Position numbers and translations under genes: made by a program. From an uncultured Clostridia bacterium (GTDB lineage Bacteria; Bacillota; Clostridia; Christensenellales; Borkfalkiaceae), in NCBI GenBank assembly GCA_947053545.1, contig CAMRSY010000002.1, positions 1-64,000 on the forward strand: DNA of 64,000 nt, read 5' to 3'. Shown one piece after another: positions 34,854 to 44,247 of this stretch (positions within the stretch are counted from its first letter, which is position 1; each line of letters begins with the position of its first letter). The notes beneath the pieces are model-generated. The model had not been told where the DNA came from. It did no database searches and saw nothing but the letters and a program-made list of their open reading frames with translations.

Positions 34854-37615
34854 TTTTTAACCTTCCTGCTACGCTTGAAGAAGCTTTTTATATCTTCCCA
34901 TTTAAGCTTTCTTACACCCACGTCTACCGCAAAAAGCACCACGCACGCAATCATAAGTGGCATAGTCAACGACAGGTCGTATACTCCCACCTCGTTTTCG
35001 TCGTTGACGATAGATAGTTTGCCGTCTTCGCTTACCTTTCCGTTTGCCCCAATGGCTCTGTGCAGCACGCCTGCGTCGTAAAGCGCAAAACTGTCGTATT
35101 CGGAAGAATAAGACACGTTTACGGCGCGCGTTACCGTGTAGACTTCGCCGTAGTCGTAAGTTATTTCTACAACGTATTTACCCTCGTAAGGAGTTAAAAA
35201 CGTATGCGTAAATTCGGTGGCGTTGTTTGTAAGCGCAGATTGGAATTTACTGCCGTCGGGCGCGGTTACCGTTACCGATGTTTTGGCGTTTATCTGCATG
35301 CGCGCGGGCACAAGCGATATTTCGGCAAAACCGTCGAATTTTTCTATATTTACTTTAAACGGTTCGTTTATTTTTTCTTCAGGCACGTTAGTATTTAATA
35401 TGCCGCCGAAAAGCTGTTTGCGCAGTTCGGGGCTGAATGCGGCTATCCACTCGCCGCTTAAAGCCGAGGTAAACGAAGCCGTTCTTCCGTTGCCCAACCT
35501 GCGGTATGCATATAAAGGCGCCTCCATACTTTTGCCCGAATTTGCTATAAAATCGACGGTTAAAACCGTTTCGGCAGTGCCTCTCGCCCTTGAATATACA
35601 AAATTGTCCACAAAAGTATCGGTAGACGTAAGCGCGGCGATATCAACGCCTTTGAGCACCTCGTCGGTACGCTTTTTAACGTACACCTGTGAAATATTTC
35701 CGTCCGATTTGTTTACCTCGTCGGGCAATTCGTTATCTATAACGTCTTTCAAATTCGCGTCGGTGGATATGTCCAGATAACTGCCGCCGCCCAGACGCGC
35801 CGCGCTTTCCAGCAGCGCTTTCGCATCGGTTGCCAGCTTATCGTCTCTTGCACCCCTTCCGAGGTCGAGAACGGACGTTACCACGCCGCGGTCCAAAAGC
35901 GATTCAACCGTGCTGCCGACAACGGAGTCGGCGCCGCTTCCGCCCCAGTCGATACCGTCGGAAAACAGCATAAGCCTTCTTTCGCTGTAATTTCCGCCAG
36001 TAGCTATAGGCACTGCATACTGCAGACCCGCGCCTATGTTGGTACCTATTTTAGGGTCGAAACTGTCTATAGCGTCTATAACCGCCTGACGCCCCTCCGA
36101 CAGCCTGATAGGCGTATTTTCCACGCCGCTGGGCGAACTGTTAAACTGTATAACCGACACGAAATCCTGATCGTCAAGCATTTCGACAACCTCGATTGCC
36201 GCGCGCTTTGCACGGTCGAGATTTCCTACGAAATACTCCATACTGCGCGAGGTGTCGAATAAAATGGTGTAAAGCTTGGGTTCGGAATCGCTTTTGCCGT
36301 ATTTTACGGGCAGCATATCCGAAAGCGCCTTCAACTGACCCTGACCGTAATTCTGGATATACGTATTGCCGAAAGTGACAAGGCTTTTGCCGAAACTTTC
36401 CACAACCGTGTTAAGGCTGCGTAAAAAAGTATCGTTATTGTTTGTTCCGCCCGCAAATTCTTCGGAATAAAGATTTACGTCTGATATAACTATTTCGTCA
36501 AACTTGCAAAGCGCGTCTACCGAACAGGGCATATTGCTGTCGGAATAATATCTGTACTCTATCTCGGCTTTATCGCCGTAAATATCAGAAATCGCACGGG
36601 TGTCGCGTTCGTTGCTGTATATAAGCAGCACTTTCATTTCGCCCGTCACTTCCTGCGTAAATTTAAGCACGTTGTTTCTGTCGTTCGCGTCGTCGAAAGC
36701 TTTTTTGTCGTCGCTGTAAAAACATTCGACGATATTTATTTCATAATCGAACACGCCCGCTTCCGACGTGGGCAAATCGTAACCGATAGTAACCGTATTT
36801 TTACCGTTGACAAGCGTAAACGTTTCTTCCCTGAGCGTTTGTCTGCTTTCCTCTCCGCCCGTCGAATCTTTTGATACTGCACTGAGTTTTAAACTTACGT
36901 CCACCTCGCGGGAATCGGCGCTTTTACATTCTATTAAAACCGCGGGGCGTTCTTTTTTATTTAAACTAACCCGCTGAGTAAAGTTTACGTCGGTGAGCTG
37001 CACCTCGTTTGCGCCTTCGCCGAGGTTGTCGTCGACGAATATGGCGTCGACGTGAATCTTTTTGTCCGCAAGGGCGTCAACCTGTCTTTTAATGGCGTTT
37101 GCGTCGGTATTGTTTGTCTGTTTGCCGTCGGTTATAAGCACAATACGCTTAATAACGCCGTCTCTGAAAAGCGAACCGGTAAAATCGAGCGCGCCGATAA
37201 TATCGGTTGCCGAATCGTCCACGTCTGCGCTTTTAACGCTTGATATGTTGCCGCCGAGACGGGTTGTAAGCTTATAATCCCTGCCGAAACATACCACGCC
37301 CATTCTTGAATTGTCGGGCAGATTTTTACTTAAGTCGGATATATAACCGTCTATTACGTCGAGATTCCGGTTAGCCGAATAGGATACGTCGGCAACGACG
37401 TATACGTCGGTTTGGGTTACGGTTGTTACTATGCTTGTACCTGCCGCCACAAAACCGATTATCAACGCCATTATAATATGAATTATTCCCGAGGCAATAT
37501 TGTGCCCGTTAATATTGTCCTTTCTTACAGCTATGGCAAACGGTACTATGAACAGCGCCGCAACGGGGATAGCCAAAAGCAGAAGATAGGGGTTATCGAA
37601 GTTGATACTGCTCAT
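34850..37615 (-). CDS. Membrane protein with two von Willebrand A domains (BatA/B-like)
   Basis: 921 residues. Two N-terminal membrane helices (about 10-30 and 41-62) precede the first VWA domain, whose MIDAS motif is DVSYS (76-80). A second VWA domain lies at about 445-640 with MIDAS DTSRS. A beta-sandwich region follows, then one C-terminal helix (about 893-910) and a basic cytoplasmic tail. The region between the VWA domains (about 330-430) resembles the glutamine-amidotransferase-like fold seen in some VWA membrane proteins, but I see no catalytic Cys/His pair I would trust. It overlaps the upstream VWA gene by 23 bases. Role by analogy with Bat systems: metal-dependent scaffold in the envelope working with MoxR. 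Confidence 0.83.
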   Translation of the reverse strand: MSSINFDNPYLLLLAIPVAALFIVPFAIAVRKDNINGHNIASGIIHIIMALIIGFVAAGTSIVTTVTQTDVYVVADVSYSANRNLDVIDGYISDLSKNLPDNSRMGVVCFGRDYKLTTRLGGNISSVKSADVDDSATDIIGALDFTGSLFRDGVIKRIVLITDGKQTNNTDANAIKRQVDALADKKIHVDAIFVDDNLGEGANEVQLTDVNFTQRVSLNKKERPAVLIECKSADSREVDVSLKLSAVSKDSTGGEESRQTLREETFTLVNGKNTVTIGYDLPTSEAGVFDYEINIVECFYSDDKKAFDDANDRNNVLKFTQEVTGEMKVLLIYSNERDTRAISDIYGDKAEIEYRYYSDSNMPCSVDALCKFDEIVISDVNLYSEEFAGGTNNNDTFLRSLNTVVESFGKSLVTFGNTYIQNYGQGQLKALSDMLPVKYGKSDSEPKLYTILFDTSRSMEYFVGNLDRAKRAAIEVVEMLDDQDFVSVIQFNSSPSGVENTPIRLSEGRQAVIDAIDSFDPKIGTNIGAGLQYAVPIATGGNYSERRLMLFSDGIDWGGSGADSVVGSTVESLLDRGVVTSVLDLGRGARDDKLATDAKALLESAARLGGGSYLDISTDANLKDVIDNELPDEVNKSDGNISQVYVKKRTDEVLKGVDIAALTSTDTFVDNFVYSRARGTAETVLTVDFIANSGKSMEAPLYAYRRLGNGRTASFTSALSGEWIAAFSPELRKQLFGGILNTNVPEEKINEPFKVNIEKFDGFAEISLVPARMQINAKTSVTVTAPDGSKFQSALTNNATEFTHTFLTPYEGKYVVEITYDYGEVYTVTRAVNVSYSSEYDSFALYDAGVLHRAIGANGKVSEDGKLSIVNDENEVGVYDLSLTMPLMIACVVLFAVDVGVRKLKWEDIKSFFKRSRKVKK

Positions 37616-39455
37616 AACAATATACCATCCAATCCGCTACGACTATCACGGCGAGGATAATAAACAAATAAAGCATATCCTCGTATTTACCGTCGCGCTT
37701 TTGCGCGCTGGGTTCGCCATTTATAAGAAACGCCGCTTCGGTAGCGGTTACCGTACGCTCCGCAGCGGGAAGCTGCGAAAACACTTTAACGCTTTGACGG
37801 TTATTGCCGATAATGGCGGTAACCGTATATTCGCCGACCTCGGTCAGCTCGTACTCGCTTATAGTTACGGACGTATCGATATAGTCCGCCTTGCCCGAAG
37901 GTTTTTCCACCCTTATTTCCGTACAGTTTGCAAGAACGTTTACGGCAAGCGTATCGCCGCTGTAAAACAATGTTTCGTCCACAAGATCGGGGAACGTATA
38001 TGCTACAAGGTTGCGCATAATTACAGGTCCGTTATACGAAAGGGCGAAATCTGACGTTTCGATAAAATCGAAAGCAAACACTACCTCCCTGTTGCCGTAC
38101 GCGTTGCTGCCGGCTAAAATTACGGGGTCGCCGCCGCAGTACATAAGGGCGGTAAACTCCCTGTAGGTACTGCATTTCAAATATTCGTTAATGTAAATTT
38201 CGTCCTCTTTAACGGTATCTTTCAAAAGCTTTCTTACCTTGGTGGACGTATTGTTATTCTGCCTTAACCCTACGGGGTTTTCAAACTGTTCGGGGTCGCC
38301 GCGCGTAAAGCCCGACGTGCTGTCCACTCCGCTGTCGGGGTTAATAAACCAAACGGCGCCGTCGGTAGGCATCGATTTCGGCGTAAAGTTTTGAAATACG
38401 TATAATCCGTACCCCTTTGTATCTTCCTTATAATCTTCGGGTTTAATTTTTTCTATCTGGGTATGCCCCGCCGAAATAAGCGAAATTTCCGTAAAAAACG
38501 GAGTATTGCTTACTATCAGCGTTTTATAGGAAGTATCGGAATGGTTGTTGTACAACACAACCTCGTTATCAAGAGAAAGTCCGTCACTCTGCATTATCGC
38601 AACACGCAAACTGGTAAAACGGTTATTTTCGGCTGAAAGCGTAAATTCGGCGCCTACGCCCGCGGAAACGCTTACCTGCGCCGTAGTTGCAGCATTTTCC
38701 GAGCCGTCGATAAACAGTCCTACAGTAAATTCGGCGTTACCAATATACGAAAAAGCTTTGCCGTTAACCGTAACGCCGCTTTTGGTAATAGTGTATTTCA
38801 CGTCGTCCAGCGCGTAATTAGACACCTCTTCGGAAATATTTATCAACTCGGCGTTTCTAACGTTTTCTTCCTCTATAAATTTATCGGTGAAAACGTAAAA
38901 TTTGCACGCAGGGTTTTCTTCAAAATACTTATTAGCAGCCTCTACTGCGCCAGACAAGCCCGAAGCGACGTAGGAAGGCTGAACTGCGCCCAGCTGCCTT
39001 ATCGCCGACTTTTTATCGGTAACTTCTTTCATAACCATATCGGTGGTATTCCCCGTGGTTATAAGCGTGAAAGTGCTGCCGTCCGCCGCGGAAGAAATCA
39101 TATCGCTTATTCGGCTTTTGCCAATTTCAAAACGCGTACTGCCGCTCTGCACGGTATTCATACTGCCCGAACCGTCTAGTACAAAACAATAGTCCTGTGC
39201 CTTGCCGGGAAGCGTAAATACGGGATGCGCCACGCTGACAGCGATAAACAGCACCGCGAAAATTTGCAGAATAAGGCTTATAATTCCCGTTATTTTACGT
39301 ATGGGATTTCTTCTTTTTAAAAACTTTTCGCTTAGCGTCCAAAGATATGTGGACGTAACCGTCTGCTCGGTATACTTGCTTTTTATTATATAAATAAGTA
39401 TTAAACAGGGAATAGCGAGAAGCGCCAAAAATCCGAGAGGATATAAAAACGTCAT
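37593..39455 (-). CDS. BatA-type VWA membrane protein
   Basis: 620 residues. It begins with the aerotolerance-regulator N-terminal domain (BatA type; MTFLYPLGFLALLAIPCLIL, then a second helix at about 57-77 ending AVSVAHP). The VWA domain has MIDAS DGSGSM (94-99). A beta-rich extracytoplasmic part follows, then a C-terminal membrane helix (about 592-613). It overlaps DUF58 upstream by four bases and the next VWA gene downstream by 23 bases. The hallmark order MoxR - DUF58 - VWA supports membership in a MoxR-associated envelope complex. Confidence 0.85.
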   Translation of the reverse strand: MTFLYPLGFLALLAIPCLILIYIIKSKYTEQTVTSTYLWTLSEKFLKRRNPIRKITGIISLILQIFAVLFIAVSVAHPVFTLPGKAQDYCFVLDGSGSMNTVQSGSTRFEIGKSRISDMISSAADGSTFTLITTGNTTDMVMKEVTDKKSAIRQLGAVQPSYVASGLSGAVEAANKYFEENPACKFYVFTDKFIEEENVRNAELINISEEVSNYALDDVKYTITKSGVTVNGKAFSYIGNAEFTVGLFIDGSENAATTAQVSVSAGVGAEFTLSAENNRFTSLRVAIMQSDGLSLDNEVVLYNNHSDTSYKTLIVSNTPFFTEISLISAGHTQIEKIKPEDYKEDTKGYGLYVFQNFTPKSMPTDGAVWFINPDSGVDSTSGFTRGDPEQFENPVGLRQNNNTSTKVRKLLKDTVKEDEIYINEYLKCSTYREFTALMYCGGDPVILAGSNAYGNREVVFAFDFIETSDFALSYNGPVIMRNLVAYTFPDLVDETLFYSGDTLAVNVLANCTEIRVEKPSGKADYIDTSVTISEYELTEVGEYTVTAIIGNNRQSVKVFSQLPAAERTVTATEAAFLINGEPSAQKRDGKYEDMLYLFIILAVIVVADWMVYCYEQYQLR

Positions 39456-40336
39456 TTAAGTACCCCCTCGTTTACAAGTTTTTCAAAGAAAATTTTATTA
39501 ACGGGGTCTTCGGCGCAGACAAGCATATAGTCGGCGCCGCGCGCCGCACAGTATCCGCGTATTCTTCCCGTAGCAAATTCCAAAGCCATATTGTACGCCT
39601 TGATTATTTCGCGCGTAATGTTTTTACGGTAATATTTGTTATTGTCTTCGCTGTCGAACAAGTGCATTTTACCGCGCACTTTGGGATTGAGTTCCTCTTT
39701 CGAAAGCACCTGAACGCACAGTACGTGCCGCTTTTTGCCCGCAAGATGGTCGATTGCCGCTTCGAAATCGTTATCCGTAAGAAAATCGGAAATAATAACC
39801 GACAAACCGTCGCCGTACCCTACGGTAGAAGGCACTATGGCTTCCGATAAAAAGCTGTCGCCGCCGAATTCGACGCCGTTAAGCGCGCCTATCGAATTGA
39901 TAAACGCTTCTTTACCCAGCATTCCGTTAATCAGGCAGTTAAGCCGGCTGTCGCGCACGGCGTAAACGGAAACCTTGTCCATTTCGCACACGGAAAGATA
40001 GGCGAACGCCGCGGCCATTTTAAGCGCCTGTTCGTCTTTCCTGCTTTTACCGTAACCCATTGAATAGCTTGCGTCAATATAAATGCGCGTATGCATCTGC
40101 CGCTCGTCGAGATAAAGCTTTGTATACAGCTTTTCGAAGCGGGCAAAGGCGTTCCAATCGATTTTGGTTATATCGTCGCCGGGAACGTATTCCCTGTAAT
40201 CGGCAAATTCGCACGAGGAACCGTAAGTTTTACTTTTATGGTTTCCGCCGAACATACCGGCAACGTTATTTTTGATAAGAGTTTGCAGTAACTCAACCTG
40301 AGAAAGAAACTCTTCGTCTATAACCGTTTTTGCCAT
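39452..40336 (-). CDS. DUF58 domain-containing protein
   Basis: 294 residues. It shows the DUF58 signature: YGSSCEFADYREYVPGDD followed by IDWNAFARFEKLYTKLY, and a VWA-like IYIDASYSM motif (MIDAS-type D-S-S). No membrane helix is present, so it is cytosolic or membrane-peripheral. DUF58 proteins are nearly always next to MoxR ATPases and VWA proteins, as here. It starts 98 bases after MoxR; that gap has direct TACGTCA repeats but no convincing promoter. Confidence 0.9.
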   Translation of the reverse strand: MAKTVIDEEFLSQVELLQTLIKNNVAGMFGGNHKSKTYGSSCEFADYREYVPGDDITKIDWNAFARFEKLYTKLYLDERQMHTRIYIDASYSMGYGKSRKDEQALKMAAAFAYLSVCEMDKVSVYAVRDSRLNCLINGMLGKEAFINSIGALNGVEFGGDSFLSEAIVPSTVGYGDGLSVIISDFLTDNDFEAAIDHLAGKKRHVLCVQVLSKEELNPKVRGKMHLFDSEDNNKYYRKNITREIIKAYNMALEFATGRIRGYCAARGADYMLVCAEDPVNKIFFEKLVNEGVLK

Positions 40337-40434
40337 TTTTATTTAAAGTGTAATATTTAACCGAAACGTAAAATTACTAATTTGTACGTCATATAATTCT
40401 ACGTCAGTGCAAAATGCTGAATTGCAAAGTTTAA

Positions 40435-41556
40435 TTATCTGCAAAGTTTTTTGTTTTCCTGCACAAGCAAACCTATAACCTCGTCAACGCCCAGTTTTTC
40501 GTTTACCGCAGTATAGTTAACCTTTATTCTGTGACGGAGTACGGGACACGCAAGCGCGTCGATATCGTCATATGAAACGTTGTAGTTGCCGTTCATAAGC
40601 GCCCTTACCTTAGCCGCCGTGATAAGCGCCTGAGCGGCACGGGGCGAAGCGCCGTACTTGATATATTTTTTAGCCGTTTCGCTTGTTTTTTCAAGTTCGG
40701 GATGCGAATTAGATACTAAATTAACCGCATAAGTTAACACGTCGTCTATTACGGGCACGCTTTTTGCCAGCTCCCTCATTTCCATTACGGTAGGTCCGTC
40801 GATAACGGCGTTCGCGGTTTCGTCAAGGGTTATCTGGGTCATATTTACTATGTCCGCAAGCTCCTTAACAGAAGGGAATTCGACGATAAGCTTGAAAATG
40901 AAACGGTCCATCTGCGCTTCGGGCAGAGGATAGGTACCGTCCTGCTCGATAGGGTTTTCGGTTGCAAGTACGAAAAACGGCTCGGACAGGGTGTAAGTCT
41001 GCTTTGCTATAGTCACTTTGTGCTCCTGCATAACCTCGAGCATCGACGACTGGGTTTTGGGGGTCGCACGGTTTATTTCGTCGGCAAGCACAAGGTTAGC
41101 GAAAATGGGTCCGTGCTGAAACACCGTGTTCATTTTTCCGTCGGCGCCCTTTTCGATTACATTTGTACCCGTTACGTCGGAAGGCATCAAGTCGGGCGTA
41201 AACTGAATACGCGAGAAAGGCAGACCGAGCGTTTTGCCGAGCGAACGCACCAAACGCGTTTTACCTACGCCGGGAACGCCTTCCAAAAGCACGTTGCCGC
41301 CCGCCACTATGGCGATAAGAACGTTATCGATAATTTCTTTCTGACCTACGACGTCTTTTGCAAGTTCAGCCTTTACCGTAGCAATAGATTTACTGAACGC
41401 CTTTACCCTTTCGGTATTGCGAGCAAACTCCGCGTCGGTTGACGAGTCGGTTGCCGTCCGGGTAGTTCCGCCGTTTATTTCAACGCTTTCCGCCGCTTCC
41501 TCGGGCGCAGTTTCCCCGGTTAACGTTACGTTGTCCTTTTCTGTTTTCTTTGCCAT
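40435..41556 (-). CDS. MoxR-family AAA+ ATPase
   Basis: 373 residues. An N-terminal leader of about 45 charged/Thr residues precedes the AAA+ core. Walker A reads GVPGVGKT, Walker B LVLADEINRA, and sensor I ATENPIEQDGTYPLPEAQMDRF; the MoxR lid is at the C-terminus (YGASPRAAQALI). MoxR proteins act as chaperones that load or remodel VWA-protein complexes. Co-transcription with DUF58 and two VWA proteins fits this. The downstream DUF58 gene starts 98 bases away. Confidence 0.93.
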   Translation of the reverse strand: MAKKTEKDNVTLTGETAPEEAAESVEINGGTTRTATDSSTDAEFARNTERVKAFSKSIATVKAELAKDVVGQKEIIDNVLIAIVAGGNVLLEGVPGVGKTRLVRSLGKTLGLPFSRIQFTPDLMPSDVTGTNVIEKGADGKMNTVFQHGPIFANLVLADEINRATPKTQSSMLEVMQEHKVTIAKQTYTLSEPFFVLATENPIEQDGTYPLPEAQMDRFIFKLIVEFPSVKELADIVNMTQITLDETANAVIDGPTVMEMRELAKSVPVIDDVLTYAVNLVSNSHPELEKTSETAKKYIKYGASPRAAQALITAAKVRALMNGNYNVSYDDIDALACPVLRHRIKVNYTAVNEKLGVDEVIGLLVQENKKLCR

Positions 41557-41601
41557 TATATTTTACCTCTTAATAATTTCTGTAATTTATTGCCGCTGGC
41601 G

Positions 41602-43245
41602 TCAACCGGCATTTTTTTCTTCTTCCTTGACTCCGTCGCTGAGATATGCAAAATACTGTCTTATATATTCGGCAACCTCCTGCGAACAGGCGCCTTCGTT
41701 TATATATTCCAAAACTCTGTTGTAATACTTGTCGTAAATTGTGCCTTGCGATTTGTCGTCGGGATTAATTAACGAGCCGTACGGCTTCTTTTCACCCGTG
41801 TTAACGTCTAAAATTTCGTCGTCGCTGCCGTACTTGTGCACGCCGTCGGCATAGCCGCCGTTAGACGCGCCGTCGTCGGGATTTGAAGGCAGCGGTTCGG
41901 AAGGCTGCGGCGCGACGTTTTCGTTTGACCCTAACTCGTTACGGTTTATATTGAATATGCGCGCCAGCGCGTTTCTTATAAATTCGTCCATCATACAGTT
42001 GTACGACTGGTCGGTAAGCACGGGTATCACCGCGTTTGTAAAAGCGGCCGATTCGTCAACCGAACCCTTTAACGTGTTGTAAAACGACGCGTCGGTATAT
42101 CCGCCCGCGCTGACGTCGTACAGCACCTCTTTCGCCAGATTTTCAAACCTTTCGCACAGAGCCGTATACACGTTGTAGAGCGGATCGCCTGCCGAAACGG
42201 TTTCACCCTCTCCGTCCACGACCGGCGCATACTCCGAAAGACGGCTGTCGTCGAGACGGATTTTAAAAGCATAAGCAAACGAATTAAGTTTGGCTGCCGC
42301 CTCGGTTACGGGTAAATAAGTTAAATTTTCGCTTTCCTGCCCGGCGGAAGCATAATCTTTTAAAAACTTTTCGTACCAGCGCTTAAGCACGGCAAGCATC
42401 TGCGCGTCCGCCTCCTCAACCTTGCCGTTTACGGCAGACATCGTTGAAATTAACGGTCCGTTTTTGTAGAAAACCACGCTGTCTACGACAGCTGTAGACA
42501 AAAGAGCAAGCTGGGTGTCGGATTTAAATACGTTATCGATATTAAGATAAGAGTTCTCCGCCGCAATCATGGCGTCGATAAATCTGACCGAGGATATAAC
42601 CGTTGCTTTCATTACGCTTTGCTGTTCGGCGCGTTTAAGCGCTTCAAGCAATTCGTTTAAAACGTTTACGGCGGAACCTTTCAATTCGGTTTCCAGCTCC
42701 GAACCGTTAACGTCGGTAATAAGATTTGTAAGCGCGGTAATCTGCGCGTCGGTCATATCGAAAGGAGGGTCTTCATAGCCGCTGGATTTTTTTGCGGGAA
42801 CGAATATGCCCGCAAACAGCATAGCTAGGGCGATAACGGGCACGACGGCAAACTTGGCAAGCCATTTTAAATCCGCCCGCTTTTTTGCAACCCCGCCCAA
42901 AACGTCGTTGGTCTGCTCCCTTTGCAAAGCGGGCATCGCCCCTTCGGCCCCAGCAAATTCGACCATTGTCTGAACCTTCTGATTAAGTTTGTAATCTTTG
43001 TCCAGTTTTTTTGCAACGCGTTTATCGTTGGGTTTTAAAATTAAAAAGAACAGCGCGCCCGCGCCCGCGGAAAGAGCCGCAGCTACGGGTATATAAAGCG
43101 CCCACATAAAGTTAACGCCGTAAATTTTTAACACCACGGCAAGCGTACAGGTAAACGCAACGCCGCTACATACGCCTAAAATACAAGCCGCAACAATGGC
43201 TATCGTTAAATACTTTTTCTTTATTTTACGAAAATTTTCCGACAC
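41602..43245 (-). CDS. Three-helix membrane protein with long helical ectodomain, first gene of the Bat-like operon
   Basis: 547 residues from a GTG with AGGGAGG seven bases upstream; the frame is open for 50 more codons, but these lack a ribosome site and lie in the leader. Helices are at about 13-38, 48-70 and 129-149. The helical segment between the second and third (DKRVAKKLDKDYKLNQKVQTMVEF shown only in part: LDKDYKLNQKVQTM) resembles the start of DUF4175-type proteins, also found beside MoxR. The C-terminal 390 residues are mostly helical, with a Pro/Gly/Asn/Asp-rich stretch near 475-500. No family is proved. It opens the operon, downstream of the promoter at 43328-43356, and is followed 45 bases later by MoxR. 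Confidence 0.7.
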   Translation of the reverse strand: MSENFRKIKKKYLTIAIVAACILGVCSGVAFTCTLAVVLKIYGVNFMWALYIPVAAALSAGAGALFFLILKPNDKRVAKKLDKDYKLNQKVQTMVEFAGAEGAMPALQREQTNDVLGGVAKKRADLKWLAKFAVVPVIALAMLFAGIFVPAKKSSGYEDPPFDMTDAQITALTNLITDVNGSELETELKGSAVNVLNELLEALKRAEQQSVMKATVISSVRFIDAMIAAENSYLNIDNVFKSDTQLALLSTAVVDSVVFYKNGPLISTMSAVNGKVEEADAQMLAVLKRWYEKFLKDYASAGQESENLTYLPVTEAAAKLNSFAYAFKIRLDDSRLSEYAPVVDGEGETVSAGDPLYNVYTALCERFENLAKEVLYDVSAGGYTDASFYNTLKGSVDESAAFTNAVIPVLTDQSYNCMMDEFIRNALARIFNINRNELGSNENVAPQPSEPLPSNPDDGASNGGYADGVHKYGSDDEILDVNTGEKKPYGSLINPDDKSQGTIYDKYYNRVLEYINEGACSQEVAEYIRQYFAYLSDGVKEEEKNAG

Positions 43246-43327
43246 TGCTATACCTCCCTCACGTGTAATTTTTGTATAAAACCGCAATTTATGCGCGTAT
43301 AAATGCATATAATCTCTTCGATAATGT

Positions 43328-43356
43328 ATTTTATCACATTTTAAGTTTTTTTGCAA
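43328..43356 (-). promoter_or_regulatory. Promoter of the Bat-like operon
   Basis: On the minus strand: TTGCAA (43351-43356), 17 bases, TAAAAT (43328-43333) with extended -10 TGA. It lies about 80 bases upstream of the GTG start of the first operon gene. Confidence 0.65.
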
Positions 43357-43436
43357 ACATTTTCGACCTTTGCCTGCAAAACCAATTGTTAGCATTTTTT
43401 ATATATAATGTAAGCCGAACTTTTGCAGGCGTAAGC

Positions 43437-43463
43437 AAAAGGACGGCGTTTAACCGTCCTTTT
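43437..43463. terminator. Bidirectional terminator between the phosphopantetheinyl transferase and the Bat-like operon
   Basis: Stem AAAAGGACGG/CCGTCCTTTT with a seven-base loop. It follows the leftward stop at 43527 and precedes the Bat-like promoter. Confidence 0.8.
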
Positions 43464-43526
43464 ATTTTTAAAATGTTTTTCTGTTTCGTTCCGCTTAATT
43501 TAATATATGTTTTATACCCGCATAAT

Positions 43527-44189
43527 TTATATTCCATCGCCGACGGAAAGTATTTCCACCGTGCTGTCCGCAGCGTATTCTCCGGCGACACAGGCAAGAT
43601 TATAGCCCGTAAAACAATCAAATTCCGACACGAGCCGGTTTACCGCCTCCTCGCCGCCTTCTATTTTTACGCCCCCGCCGGTAAATTTAACCTCGAATGA
43701 ATTGAGCGGACGGTTTAACCCTTCCCCCGAAGCTTTAAGATATGCTTCCTTAATAGTCCAGATTCGGTAAAAAAGTTTTTCGCCGTCGCCGCAGTTTTCT
43801 ATAAGCTCCCTCTCGCTATCTGTAAAAAAACGCGCAGCAACCCGCAAATCAACAGGCCTTATTTGCTGTACGTCAACGCCTACCTCGCTATCGGACAGCG
43901 CTATTACAGTCCATTTCCCCGAATGCGAGATATTAAAAAAAACGCCTTGCGGCCGAACGAGGCGGGGCTTGCCATGCGGTTCGTATTCAATTTTAACCGC
44001 GCCTTCTACTCCGCATTCTTTTAAGGCGAGCGGCAGAATTATCCCTGCCGCAAGCGAAGCGTATTTCTTTTCCGCGGGAATAAGCGCCTCTATTTTGGTG
44101 CGCCTGATTTCGTCTACATCGGACAGTTTGTTTTCAAAAATTACGGCGTCGGAAAACTGCGTGTTGTCAATGGCGAAAAGTTTTAGCAT
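43527..44189 (-). CDS. 4'-phosphopantetheinyl transferase, Sfp type
   Basis: 220 residues. Sfp/HetI-family motifs are in order: FNISHSGKW (about 102-110), VGVDVQ (metal-binding Asp), FFTDSERELI and FYRIWTIKEAYLKASGEG (catalytic Glu/Lys helix). These enzymes move the phosphopantetheine arm of CoA onto a carrier protein Ser. Sfp-type length is about 225, so it is complete. No carrier protein or synthase is nearby, so the target is unknown; fatty-acid ACP is the default guess. It begins 17 bases downstream of the pectate lyase terminator, with AAAGG before ATG. Confidence 0.92.
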   Translation of the reverse strand: MLKLFAIDNTQFSDAVIFENKLSDVDEIRRTKIEALIPAEKKYASLAAGIILPLALKECGVEGAVKIEYEPHGKPRLVRPQGVFFNISHSGKWTVIALSDSEVGVDVQQIRPVDLRVAARFFTDSERELIENCGDGEKLFYRIWTIKEAYLKASGEGLNRPLNSFEVKFTGGGVKIEGGEEAVNRLVSEFDCFTGYNLACVAGEYAADSTVEILSVGDGI

Positions 44190-44205
44190 AAATACCTTTT
44201 AAAAT

Positions 44206-44233
44206 AACAGCCGACGCTTTAACGCCGGCTGTT
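44206..44233 (-). terminator. Terminator after the pectate lyase gene
   Basis: Stem AACAGCCG/CGGCTGTT with an imperfect inner part, followed on the minus strand by TTATTTTAAAA. It lies 14 bases after the stop of the lyase gene and just before the transferase gene. Confidence 0.6.
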
Positions 44234-44247
44234 ACCGTTTTTATTTT

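Noticed and set aside
35217..35780. Plus-strand ORF opposite the double-VWA gene
   Set aside because: It is a shadow of the real coding frame without a ribosome site or known domain.
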